From Lysobacterales bacterium (lineage in GTDB: Bacteria; Pseudomonadota; Gammaproteobacteria; Xanthomonadales; SZUA-36), in the NCBI GenBank assembly GCA_009692275.1, contig SHZL01000132.1:1-7592 (forward strand): a stretch of DNA of 7,592 bases, written 5' to 3'. The notes under the pieces were generated by a model. That model saw only the letters and a list, made by a program, of their open reading frames with translations. It was not told the DNA's origin and ran no database searches. Position 1 is the stretch's first letter; every line of letters begins with the position of its first letter. Positions 1 through 6,743 of this stretch are shown here, piece after piece. The translations under genes were made by a program, and so were the position numbers.

Positions 1-369
1 GAGAAGGGTAAAGGTCAGGTGACCACCGCACTGTATCGCACGGGCAGCACGGGCACCATCTTGCACCAGCGCGATTACACCTATGACAGCTTTGGCCGGC
101 CCAGTCTGGTCAGCACAACCCAGGGTACTCTGCAGTTGTCCGATGAGACCACCTACGACCAATATGGCCGGGTATTCCAGCAGTCCGATGCCTCCGGCGA
201 TGACCACGGCGTGCGGTACCACTACAACGCCAGGGGCTACGTGGAAAAACTGCAGGAAGCCCGTGAAGGCACCACTGGGGTGATCTACCAGCACATCCAG
301 GATATGAATGAACGCGGTCAGGTCACCTACATGCTGCTTGCACCAACAACTAAATGGGGCCAGATATAA
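1..369 (+). CDS. RHS/YD-repeat protein, 5' partial and probably 3' truncated
   Basis: The reading frame is open from base 1, so the gene begins outside the window; 122 codons are visible before TAA. The product carries YD-type repeats of the RHS family: YTYDSFGRP (residues 26-34), TTYDQYGRV (50-58) and a degenerate YHYNARGY (73-80). RHS proteins are large surface or secreted polypeptides whose YD repeats form a shell, often around a C-terminal toxin. A normal member runs on for hundreds of residues to a conserved core end. Here the frame leaves the pattern after 'NERGQVTYMLL' and closes with the unrelated tail APTTKWGQI. I infer that the 3' part was lost or displaced by an insertion near base 340. 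It could be a decayed RHS fragment or the stub of a longer, still-expressed protein. The family call is firm; functionality is doubtful. Confidence 0.75.
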   Translation, partial: EKGKGQVTTALYRTGSTGTILHQRDYTYDSFGRPSLVSTTQGTLQLSDETTYDQYGRVFQQSDASGDDHGVRYHYNARGYVEKLQEAREGTTGVIYQHIQDMNERGQVTYMLLAPTTKWGQI

Positions 370-374
370 TTTCC
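352..374. other. possible mobile-element-derived junction at the RHS break
   Basis: The RHS frame ends inside this stretch, which contains AAATGGGGCCAGATATAA. From memory it resembles the 'AAATGGGGTCAG...' boundary sequences often found next to IS200-like/REP-associated (Y1) transposase genes in gammaproteobacteria. No transposase gene is present and I found no partner copy in the window, so the origin is inferred from position and resemblance only. Confidence 0.25.
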
Positions 375-449
375 ACAGTGGGTAACGAAAAGTGCGGCAC
401 AGTAGGTACCACGATCCCGAATAGTAGGTTGCGCATGCCTGAGCTTTGC

Positions 450-477
450 TTGACATCAGTATCATTAGTGATACTAT
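450..477 (+). promoter_or_regulatory. hicAB promoter (-35 / extended -10)
   Basis: A perfect sigma-70 -35 box, TTGACA, lies at 450-455. A 16-bp spacer leads to TACTAT (472-477), preceded by TG at 469-470, which makes an extended -10 element. An alternative -10, TATAAA at 475-480, would need a 19-bp spacer. With the first choice, transcription would begin close to base 484, the first base of the hicA GTG codon, predicting a leaderless or nearly leaderless transcript. Confidence 0.7.
458..475. promoter_or_regulatory. perfect inverted repeat, likely HicB operator
   Basis: AGTATCA (458-464), TTAG (465-468) and TGATACT (469-475) form a perfect 7-bp inverted repeat. It fills the promoter spacer and runs into the -10 box, so a bound dimer would block RNA polymerase. 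HicB proteins with a ribbon-helix-helix domain are known to repress their own operons by binding such palindromes, and the HicB here has that domain. The repeat is seen directly; the bound protein is inferred. Confidence 0.6.
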
Positions 478-483
478 AAATTC

Positions 484-732
484 GTGTTCGATCCAGCCAA
501 ATCCCTGGAACAAATGAAGGCGAATCCAACCGGGGTTCGTTTCATTGATCTGAGGAATATTTGTGCGCATTATTTTGGAAAACCTCGTCAAAGCGGATCA
601 AGCCATTGCGTTTTCAGGACACCTTGGCCGGGAGATCCCAGAGTGAATATTCAAAATGACAAGGGTAAAGCTAAGCCCTATCAGGTAAGGCAGGTGTTAC
701 GTGCAATTGAGAAACTGGAGCTTCAATCATGA
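484..732 (+). CDS. hicA: HicA family toxin, type II toxin-antitoxin system
   Basis: HicA toxins are small mRNA interferases with a double-stranded-RNA-binding-like fold and one catalytic histidine. The 82-residue product shows the family core: VRFIDL (18-23), the active-site stretch SGSSHCVF (37-44, His41 the likely catalytic residue), PRVNIQ (52-57) and GKAKPYQVRQVL (61-72). The start is GTG at 484. An in-frame stop at 469 inside the operator rules out any earlier start, and the N-terminal segment before MKANP looks like family sequence. The alternative, ATG at 514, has only a weak TGGA upstream. The promoter sits directly against the GTG, so no Shine-Dalgarno site exists for it. The stop overlaps the hicB start in ATGA. 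Base composition is AT-richer than the metabolic genes to the right, which suggests acquisition. Confidence 0.9.
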   Translation: MFDPAKSLEQMKANPTGVRFIDLRNICAHYFGKPRQSGSSHCVFRTPWPGDPRVNIQNDKGKAKPYQVRQVLRAIEKLELQS

Positions 733-1058
733 TGCTTGAAACGGATAAATATACCTATCGAGTCACGTGGTCAGAGGAAGATGGTGAATTTGTCGGTCTG
801 TGTGCCGAATTCCCCAGCCTTAGCTGGCTTTCAGTTGATCCCGAGGAAGCCATGAGGGGTGTTCGTTCACTGATAAAAAATTGCGCAAAAGAGATGGCAA
901 AAGACGGCGAGGAGATTCCAGGCCCGATTTCGACGCGGCAATATAGCGGCAAGTTTATGGTGCGTGTTCCGCCAGAAGTGCACAGACAACTTGCTATCGA
1001 AGCTGCTGAGTCCGGTGTCAGCCTGAACCGCATTGCCAGCGCGAAGCTCGCCCACTGA
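729..1058 (+). CDS. hicB: HicB family antitoxin with ribbon-helix-helix domain
   Basis: HicB binds and blocks HicA and usually represses the operon. The 109-residue product has the expected two parts. The N-terminal HicB domain (about 8-66) includes YTYRVTWSEEDGEFVGLC and the PEEAM helix start. A C-terminal ribbon-helix-helix-like DNA-binding domain follows (about 73-107), with SGKFMVRVPPEVHRQL and a SLNRIASAKL helix. The start at 729 overlaps the hicA stop by 4 bp and has GGAG at 717-720, 8 nt upstream; a second ATG follows at 732. This gives translational coupling of toxin and antitoxin, with the antitoxin having the stronger ribosome site. The toxin-first order is usual for this family. 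Confidence 0.9.
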   Translation: MMLETDKYTYRVTWSEEDGEFVGLCAEFPSLSWLSVDPEEAMRGVRSLIKNCAKEMAKDGEEIPGPISTRQYSGKFMVRVPPEVHRQLAIEAAESGVSLNRIASAKLAH

Positions 1059-1133
1059 ACTCAGATAATAGTTCCTTCAGCAACCAAGCAACAGCATTGT
1101 AGTTCAGCCCCACATTCCGCCATACTGGCTACC

Positions 1134-1697
1134 ATGCGCATCATTATCGGAATGTCCGGAGCCAGTGGCATCATTTATGGCGTCCGCTTGCTGGAAGTTT
1201 TGTCCGCAATCGAAGGCTGCGAGACGCACCTGGTGATCAGCAAGGGTGCAAAGCTTGCGATCAAGCAGGAATCCGACCGTTCCCTCAAAGCCATCGAAGC
1301 GCTTGCCGCTGTGGTCCACAACGACCAGAACCTGGCCGCATCCATTTCCAGCGGCTCATTCAAGACCGATGGCATGGTGATTGCGCCGTGTTCGATGAAG
1401 ACGCTGTCGGCAGTCGCCCATTCCTACGGTGAAAACCTGCTGACGCGCGCTGCGGACGTGGTGTTGAAGGAACGGCGGCCATTGATCCTCGTGCCACGCG
1501 AGATGCCCCTGCATGCCGGCCACTGCCGCCTGATGTACGAAGCGTCCCTGCTCGGCGCCATCATCGCGCCGCCGGTACCGGCGTTTTATAACAAGCCGCA
1601 AACCGTCGCAGATATTGTGGATGATACGGTCGGCCGCCTGCTGGATCTGCTGGGCATAGACAACGATGTGTGCAAGCGCTGGAATGGGATGAGTTAG
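1134..1697 (+). CDS. ubiX: UbiX-type flavin prenyltransferase
   Basis: UbiX enzymes join a dimethylallyl group to reduced FMN, forming the prenylated flavin cofactor of UbiD decarboxylases. The 187-residue protein opens with the flavin-binding GMSGASG (6-12). It carries SSGSFKTDGM (72-81), PCSMKTL (85-91), RAADVVLKE (105-113), PREMPLH (121-127) and PAFYNKP (149-155). By family comparison from memory, Ser11, Arg105, Lys112, Arg122, Glu123, Tyr152, Arg168 and Trp183 occupy the positions of the known active-site residues. The sequence resembles the B subunit of phenolic-acid/vanillate decarboxylases (BsdB/VdcB type) as much as ubiquinone-pathway UbiX; either way the chemistry should be the same. 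No clear Shine-Dalgarno site precedes the ATG. It lies 75 bp after hicB and overlaps the convergent decarboxylase gene by 4 bp at its stop. A dedicated partner for that enzyme is plausible but not proven. Confidence 0.93.
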   Translation: MRIIIGMSGASGIIYGVRLLEVLSAIEGCETHLVISKGAKLAIKQESDRSLKAIEALAAVVHNDQNLAASISSGSFKTDGMVIAPCSMKTLSAVAHSYGENLLTRAADVVLKERRPLILVPREMPLHAGHCRLMYEASLLGAIIAPPVPAFYNKPQTVADIVDDTVGRLLDLLGIDNDVCKRWNGMS

Positions 1698-3040
1698 ATA
1701 ATTTGGACGTACTTACTCAGGTCCAGCGTATCCGCGCCCGGAATGCGTTTGCGTTCGAACTCCTGCTCCCGTCCAAACGGCTTGGTGGCATCGATCGCTA
1801 ACCTGCCCCAATGATCCTTGTGCGGGTCGCGGTAGAAACCGGGGATGTCGTGCAGGATAAATGCCCGGGTATCCGCCCGGCCACGTGTCAGATACGCCCA
1901 GAACACATCATTGAGGTCATTGATGTCGACGTCCTCGTCCACCACCATGCAGCACTTGCTGTAGTCCAGGTGCGCGCCGAACGCCGCCAGCAAGACGTGG
2001 CGCGCGTGGCCTTCGTACTGTTTGCGAATCTGCACCACGGTATTCATCAGGTTGGGATAACAGGCTACGTTGATCACCCCGGGTACCTTGTCGATGAGGT
2101 TACGGTAGATGCGTGTGGCAATGGCGAAGTCCAGCGCATGCATGTCCTCCGGTGATCCGCAGTTCAGGCTGTGAAACAGTGCATCCTCGCGCCAGTGCAC
2201 GTCCAGCACTTCGAACACGGCATTATTGCCCACCGGCACGTAATAGCCCATGAACTCTCCGAACGGGCCTTCGGGCCGCTGCACATTGGGCAGGAAGCGG
2301 CCCTCGACGACCACTTCCGTAGTGCTGGGAAACTCCAGGTCGATCGTGCGGCATTTCTGCATGGCAACGGGCTTGCCGCTGATAGCAGCTGCGGCGCTCA
2401 GTTCATCTTCATCGATCGGCAGACTGGCACAGGCGGCGATGAAAATTTCCGGTGCAGTGCCGATCAGCAGGACGGCGGGCAATGCATCACCATTCTTTTC
2501 CGCCAGTTTCTGGTATTGGGTCAAGTCATGCGTGGATCCCAGGCGGACTCGCAGTTCACTGTCACTGATGATTTGCGAACGATGGAAGGACAGGTTCGCG
2601 ATTTTGTTTTGCGGGTTTCTGGCCAGGTACAGGGCCGAGGTGATGTAGGGTCCGCCATCTTTTTCGAAATAGGTGATTTGCGGCAGGTCGCTGAGTTTGC
2701 CCGAGACCCGCGGAAATTTTTTGTCAATCGCGGCCGTGTTCGCATTGGCCTTGTGAGTGGTGGCTGCCGGGCTTGCCTGCCCGCCCGGGTACAGTTCCGT
2801 CCAGCGGCGGCAGAAATTACCGTCCGCGGCGCCGATCATTTCGCACAGACGTTTACGGCTCCCGTAAATATTGCTGACCACCGGCATCCGGGCGCCGATG
2901 ACATTGCGAAACAAAATGACCTTGTCGCTGAGCTGCTGCAGCCGCTGCGTTACCGCGGCCAGCTCAAACTTCGGATGCACCGGCGTTTCAACGACAGTCA
3001 GCTCACCGCGTTTCCGCATGGCTTCAATGTAATCACGCAT
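1694..3040 (-). CDS. UbiD family prenylated-FMN-dependent decarboxylase
   Basis: UbiD enzymes reversibly decarboxylate aromatic, heteroaromatic or unsaturated acids using prenylated FMN with a divalent metal and potassium. The 448-residue product keeps the key residues. By alignment from memory with fungal Fdc1, Asn149, His171 and Glu213 match the metal/cofactor ligands, and Arg154, Glu257 and Glu262 the catalytic Arg-Glu-Glu set (NLSFHR at 149-154; EGPFGEFMGYY at 257-267). The C-terminal part includes HVLLAAFGAHLDYSKCCMVVDEDVDI-type family sequence (348-373). It is shorter than E. coli UbiD (about 497 residues) and sits among catabolic genes, so I do not assign it to ubiquinone synthesis. 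The ATG at 3040 has GAGGTAAC just upstream and lies 12 bp after the amidohydrolase stop, so the two are surely co-transcribed. The substrate cannot be told from sequence. Confidence 0.92.
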   Translation of the reverse strand: MRDYIEAMRKRGELTVVETPVHPKFELAAVTQRLQQLSDKVILFRNVIGARMPVVSNIYGSRKRLCEMIGAADGNFCRRWTELYPGGQASPAATTHKANANTAAIDKKFPRVSGKLSDLPQITYFEKDGGPYITSALYLARNPQNKIANLSFHRSQIISDSELRVRLGSTHDLTQYQKLAEKNGDALPAVLLIGTAPEIFIAACASLPIDEDELSAAAAISGKPVAMQKCRTIDLEFPSTTEVVVEGRFLPNVQRPEGPFGEFMGYYVPVGNNAVFEVLDVHWREDALFHSLNCGSPEDMHALDFAIATRIYRNLIDKVPGVINVACYPNLMNTVVQIRKQYEGHARHVLLAAFGAHLDYSKCCMVVDEDVDINDLNDVFWAYLTRGRADTRAFILHDIPGFYRDPHKDHWGRLAIDATKPFGREQEFERKRIPGADTLDLSKYVQII

Positions 3041-3052
3041 ATGCTTGTTACC

Positions 3053-4420
3053 TCACTGCTCATCACGTGCGGGGCCATCAGCCACGGACAAATCATCTTC
3101 CGGCATGTCGCCAATGGGCATCACGACCTTGCCACCTTCCTTGTAAATGGCGCCGTCCTTCATGATGAAGGATACATTTTTCATCAGCGAAATATCCGCC
3201 AGCGGGTCACCGCGCACGGCAACGAGGTCGGCCAGTTTTCCCGGCTCAATGGAACCCAGGGTTTTGTCGATTCTCAATAGCTTTGCGGCTTCAATGGTCG
3301 AGCTTTGAATGGCTTCCAGCGGGGGCATTCCAGCAGCCACCATGTAGCCAAATTCATCCGCATTCATGCCGTGCGGAAAGACCCCGGAATCGGAGCCAAA
3401 CACGATCCACACACCTTTCTTGTAGGCCATGGCAAAGGTCTTGTCGATCTGGTCACCCATCTCCGCCATTTGCTCGCGCACGTCCCGCGCGACTTCCTTT
3501 TGTTCCCTGGCCATGCGCGCTGACCACTTGCTGGCAGTCATGGTCGGCACAAAAGCGATGTGTTGCGCCTTCATCATGGCGGCGAGTTCCTCATCCATGA
3601 AATCGCCATGCTCAATGGAGTTCACGCCCGCAATGATGGCCCGCCGGATACCTTCAGCGCTGTAAGCATGTGCCGCCACGGTCAGCTTGTAATCCGCCGC
3701 GGTTTCCACCACGGCGTTCAATTCGTCCTGCTGCCATTGTGGCCCAAGGCTGGTCTGGGATGGAGTAATCGCACCACCGGTGAGATTGATCTTGATCAGG
3801 TCAGCGCCGTCCTTGTAGCGCTGCCGTACCGCTTGCCGTGCCGCGATTGGGCCATCGACCACGCCTTCGACCGGGCCCGGGCTGCCCATGTACTCATGGC
3901 GCAATCCGTTGGTGGGATCCGCCAGTCCACCGGTGGTGCCAAGACCCTTGCCGGCGGTGTAAATCCGTGGTCCGTGGATATAGTGCAGATCAATGGCCCG
4001 GCGCATCGAGGCACCGAGGTTACGGTCCTGGTCGCCCATGTCACGCACCGTGGTGAACCCGGCCAGCAGGGTACGCTCGGCATAGATTTCTGCGCGATAG
4101 GCATAGTCGGCTGACTCCATCAGGAACTTCTCAGTGAACAAGCCGGGAGATACCTCGGTGGTCAGGTGGGTGTGCATGTCCATCAGGCCCGGCATCAGGG
4201 TGTAGTCATGCAGGTCGATCACCACCTGGCCTTCGCGTGGCACTGTGTAACCGGGTTCCACGGCCTGGATGTGGTTACCGTCGATGGTAATGGTTACTTC
4301 CGCCAGGACCTTACCATCCTTCACGTCGATCATGTGCCCCGCCTGCAGCAGGTATTGTGCAGACAGGGCAATACCGCTTTGCCAAAGCAAGACCAACATC
4401 GTGATGATTTTGATTTTCAT
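3053..4420 (-). CDS. exported amidohydrolase-superfamily metal-dependent hydrolase
   Basis: This 455-residue protein belongs to the amidohydrolase superfamily, in the branch holding prolidase-like Xaa-Pro/Xaa-Arg dipeptidases and imidazolonepropionase-like enzymes. Binuclear-metal residues are all visible: HxH in DMHTHL (His83, His85), a probable carboxylated lysine in LIKINLTGG (Lys210), His251 in AAHAYS, His271 in SIEHGD and the catalytic Asp344 in FGSDSG. The N-terminus (KIK, then a hydrophobic run to about residue 20, ending ALSA) is a signal peptide, so it acts in the periplasm or outside. The C-terminal end carries the usual closing strands (GKLADLVAVRGDPL, 394-407), then an acidic tail (DMPEDDLSVADGPARDEQ). 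The ATG overlaps the MFS stop as ATGA, with GAGG 8 nt upstream. It probably hydrolyses an amide, peptide or ester bond; the substrate is unknown. Confidence 0.9.
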   Translation of the reverse strand: MKIKIITMLVLLWQSGIALSAQYLLQAGHMIDVKDGKVLAEVTITIDGNHIQAVEPGYTVPREGQVVIDLHDYTLMPGLMDMHTHLTTEVSPGLFTEKFLMESADYAYRAEIYAERTLLAGFTTVRDMGDQDRNLGASMRRAIDLHYIHGPRIYTAGKGLGTTGGLADPTNGLRHEYMGSPGPVEGVVDGPIAARQAVRQRYKDGADLIKINLTGGAITPSQTSLGPQWQQDELNAVVETAADYKLTVAAHAYSAEGIRRAIIAGVNSIEHGDFMDEELAAMMKAQHIAFVPTMTASKWSARMAREQKEVARDVREQMAEMGDQIDKTFAMAYKKGVWIVFGSDSGVFPHGMNADEFGYMVAAGMPPLEAIQSSTIEAAKLLRIDKTLGSIEPGKLADLVAVRGDPLADISLMKNVSFIMKDGAIYKEGGKVVMPIGDMPEDDLSVADGPARDEQ

Positions 4421-5685
4421 CGGGAATACCTCGGTAACCTGGCGGTGAAGCCGGCAGCCAGCAGCATCAGGCCAATGCTCACCAGCAATATCCAGACATA
4501 AGACCCCAGTGCATCAAAGGCCATGCCGTAGACCACCGGCCCGGTGGAGGTGCCGAGCACAAATGACGCAAACAGGATGCCATAAACCTGCCCGAAATTT
4601 TCCACGCCAAAGTAGCGCCCGGTCAGGAAGGCGAGCATGTCGATTTCCGCACCCATGCTGATGCCAATGAAGATAACGGCGAAGAAGGCCAGCGGACCAG
4701 TCGCCCCGCCGGCCAGCACGGCAAGGCCAATGGTGGTCAGGAGAAAGCAGGCGATGGCCACAAAGGGCGCAAAAAACCGGTCCATGGCAAAACCAATCAG
4801 CACCCTTGATGCCACCAGCGCCGCTCCGAGCGTGGACTGGACCAGGGCTGCGCTGCCGGCCGACATGCCGCGATCCTGCAACATGGGCACGAGGTGCGAC
4901 AGCACGCCATACAGGCTGAATGACAGCAGGCAAAAGATGATGAATAACTGCCACAGCAAGGGCTGCTTGAGCAGCAGTGGCAAGGGCAGGTGCGTTGCCG
5001 AGCTTGTATCAGATGCTTTTTGGCGCAGCTCATCACGGCCGGCCAGATCGTTTGCCGAGGGCGCTTCGCGCAACAGGAAATACACCAGGGGCACGGCAAC
5101 CACCAGCGTAACCCCGGCCAGCAGGAACCAGGCTGAACGCCAGCCATGGTTTGCGATCATGTACTGCACTGCCGGCGGCACATACACGTAGCCCGTGCCG
5201 CTGCCGCCCATGGCAATGCCCAGGGCCAGCGCCCGGCGGCGGTCAAACCAGGCCGAAATGGTGCGCAGATAAGGCAGGGCATTGGCGCCTGCACCCAGTG
5301 CACCAATCAAAGTAAACAACAGGAACAGGATCCACAGCTGGTTTGCCAGAACCGGAATCAGCGCCAGCAAAAGGGCAAAGGCAGTGCACGATGGCAGCAG
5401 GATTTTCCGGCTGCCGTGCTGGTCAACCAGTTTGCCAATAAAGGGAATTGAACAGGCCAGCGCCACCGAAAAGAACGTCAGCGCCAGGCTCACTTGCGTG
5501 CGGCTCCAGCCAAACTCCTCACCCAGCGGAATCATGAACAGGCCCAGCGCACCAAACGCAAACTGGCCCGGTCCGGTGGACATGCCCACCGCAGCGGTCC
5601 CGACGATCCACCAGCCGTAATAGACTCCTGCTGGTGCCTGGCCAGATGAACCTGGGCCCGGAGTTTTTATGCCCTGGTCAGCCAC
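4417..5685 (-). CDS. MFS transporter, monocarboxylate/oxalate-formate-antiporter-like
   Basis: A 422-residue inner-membrane carrier of the major facilitator superfamily with about 12 hydrophobic segments. A central hydrophilic loop at roughly 207-235 separates the halves. Signatures of the monocarboxylate/oxalate-formate branch are present: YYGWWIV at the first segment (22-28), motif A GKLVDQHGSRK between segments 2 and 3 (84-94), WFDRRRALALGIAMGGSGTG (146-164) before segment 5, and GRYFGVENFGQVYG (356-369) in the second half. Members generally carry small organic acids with protons or by exchange, which fits an operon ending in a decarboxylase. The start is GTG at 5685, with AAGGA 6 nt upstream. 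The stop overlaps the amidohydrolase start, so the two are probably translationally coupled. Direction and substrate are inferred only. Confidence 0.9.
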   Translation of the reverse strand: MADQGIKTPGPGSSGQAPAGVYYGWWIVGTAAVGMSTGPGQFAFGALGLFMIPLGEEFGWSRTQVSLALTFFSVALACSIPFIGKLVDQHGSRKILLPSCTAFALLLALIPVLANQLWILFLLFTLIGALGAGANALPYLRTISAWFDRRRALALGIAMGGSGTGYVYVPPAVQYMIANHGWRSAWFLLAGVTLVVAVPLVYFLLREAPSANDLAGRDELRQKASDTSSATHLPLPLLLKQPLLWQLFIIFCLLSFSLYGVLSHLVPMLQDRGMSAGSAALVQSTLGAALVASRVLIGFAMDRFFAPFVAIACFLLTTIGLAVLAGGATGPLAFFAVIFIGISMGAEIDMLAFLTGRYFGVENFGQVYGILFASFVLGTSTGPVVYGMAFDALGSYVWILLVSIGLMLLAAGFTARLPRYSR

Positions 5686-5724
5686 GTGGTGTCCTTGCGT
5701 CTCCTGTCAACGAAAAAAGGCCCG

Positions 5725-6723
5725 TTAGCGAAAGTAAGGAATGACTTGCTCGCCAATCAGGCGGATTGCCGCGGCCGGGTCCGGGCCCAGCGGGCCGCCA
5801 ATGGACACTTGGGTGACTCCGGCTTCTGCCAGCATTTCGATTTTTGCTATCGCGTCCTTAGGTGAGCCTATCACGGCCAGTTGCATCATTTGCGCTGTGA
5901 CCGCCGCCCGTGCCCCCGCGTAATCACCCGCAGCCACCAGGCGTTGCGTCTCCGCGAAACTCGCCTTGCTCAAACCCACCGTGGCCAGGGCTTCTTCATC
6001 GAGGTAATTGCCAAAATAGGCGAGGATGTCCTTCAGGGTATCGGTTTGCGTACCCTTGCCATTCTCCGAGATGGAAAACCAGGCGCAGCCGCACACATCA
6101 AAGTCCGCCGGGTTTTTGCCGGCCTTGCGCACGCCTTTCATGATGCGCTCGGTCATCAGCTTCGCTGACTCCGGCGGCGTCACCATGGGCAGGCTGCCAT
6201 CGCCGAGTTCGCCACTGAGTTCCAGGTCATCATGGGCAAACCCGGATACGTAAATGGGGATGTGTTCGCGAAAGGCCTTGAAGCGCAGGTAGCACTGGTC
6301 GGACCAGTGATACACCTTGCCGTCAAATTGGGCATTCTCTCCACGCCACAGGCGTCGCATCAGCTCCACGGCTTCGCGGATGCGCAGCAGGCGATCGGAG
6401 GTATCGTAGCCCAGCCAGTTGACCATCTGTTCGGTGTGCATGCCAAAACCCAGCGCCACCCGGCCCTCGCTCAGGTGATCGAGCGTTGCCATGAACCCGG
6501 CAATTTCGCCCGGGGAAATCGCGTAGGGTTCCGTGCCATTGGCGCCCACCACGATGTTCCTGGTGTTTTCCGCCAGCGCGGCAATGATGGCCCAGGCGTG
6601 GACCATGAACTTGTCGCTGGGAAACCATGCCTGGTCAAAACCAGCCTGGTCGGCCAATATGCCGAGCTTGACGATATCCCGGGGTGTGCCCAGGTGCTGG
6701 ATCAGGCGAATACCAAAACGCAT
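5725..6723 (-). CDS. LLM-class flavin-dependent oxidoreductase
   Basis: A 332-residue member of the bacterial luciferase/methylene-tetrahydromethanopterin reductase-like family, a TIM-barrel fold using FMN or F420. Visible hallmarks are the N-terminal strand FGIRL, GFDQAWFPSDKF (28-39), SEGRVALGFGMH (85-96), PIYVSGF with the flavin-phosphate-loop-like GELGDGSLPM (156-180), and the C-terminal IGSPKDAIAKIEMLAEAGV (285-303). The frame stays open upstream into yaeQ, but the true start is ATG at 6723: it has GGAG 8 nt upstream and gives the normal family N-terminus. It lies 20 bp after yaeQ and 39 bp before the MFS gene. It likely oxidises or hydroxylates an organic substrate of the module. A flavin reductase partner is not in view, and whether FMN or F420 is used cannot be read here. 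Confidence 0.9.
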   Translation of the reverse strand: MRFGIRLIQHLGTPRDIVKLGILADQAGFDQAWFPSDKFMVHAWAIIAALAENTRNIVVGANGTEPYAISPGEIAGFMATLDHLSEGRVALGFGMHTEQMVNWLGYDTSDRLLRIREAVELMRRLWRGENAQFDGKVYHWSDQCYLRFKAFREHIPIYVSGFAHDDLELSGELGDGSLPMVTPPESAKLMTERIMKGVRKAGKNPADFDVCGCAWFSISENGKGTQTDTLKDILAYFGNYLDEEALATVGLSKASFAETQRLVAAGDYAGARAAVTAQMMQLAVIGSPKDAIAKIEMLAEAGVTQVSIGGPLGPDPAAAIRLIGEQVIPYFR

Positions 6724-6743
6724 GTACGCGACTCCATCTGAAT

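Noticed and set aside
370..483. Integron attC site or small gene between the RHS fragment and hicA
   Set aside because: No core-site pair or credible short reading frame was seen. Beyond the promoter and operator, only a short AGTAGGT sequence occurring twice is visible.
1059..1133. Possible promoter for ubiX around GATAAT at 1064-1069
   Set aside because: No acceptable -35 box stands at a suitable distance, and the box lies directly against the hicB stop.
2171..3280. A 369-codon open frame on the + strand opposite the UbiD and amidohydrolase genes
   Set aside because: It is antisense to two genes with clear family motifs and shows no recognisable domain; it is a codon-bias shadow of GC-rich coding DNA.
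5690..5727. T-rich run on the - strand after the oxidoreductase stop, as a possible terminator
   Set aside because: CGGGCCTTTTTT is present, but I could not find a matching stem before the T run.
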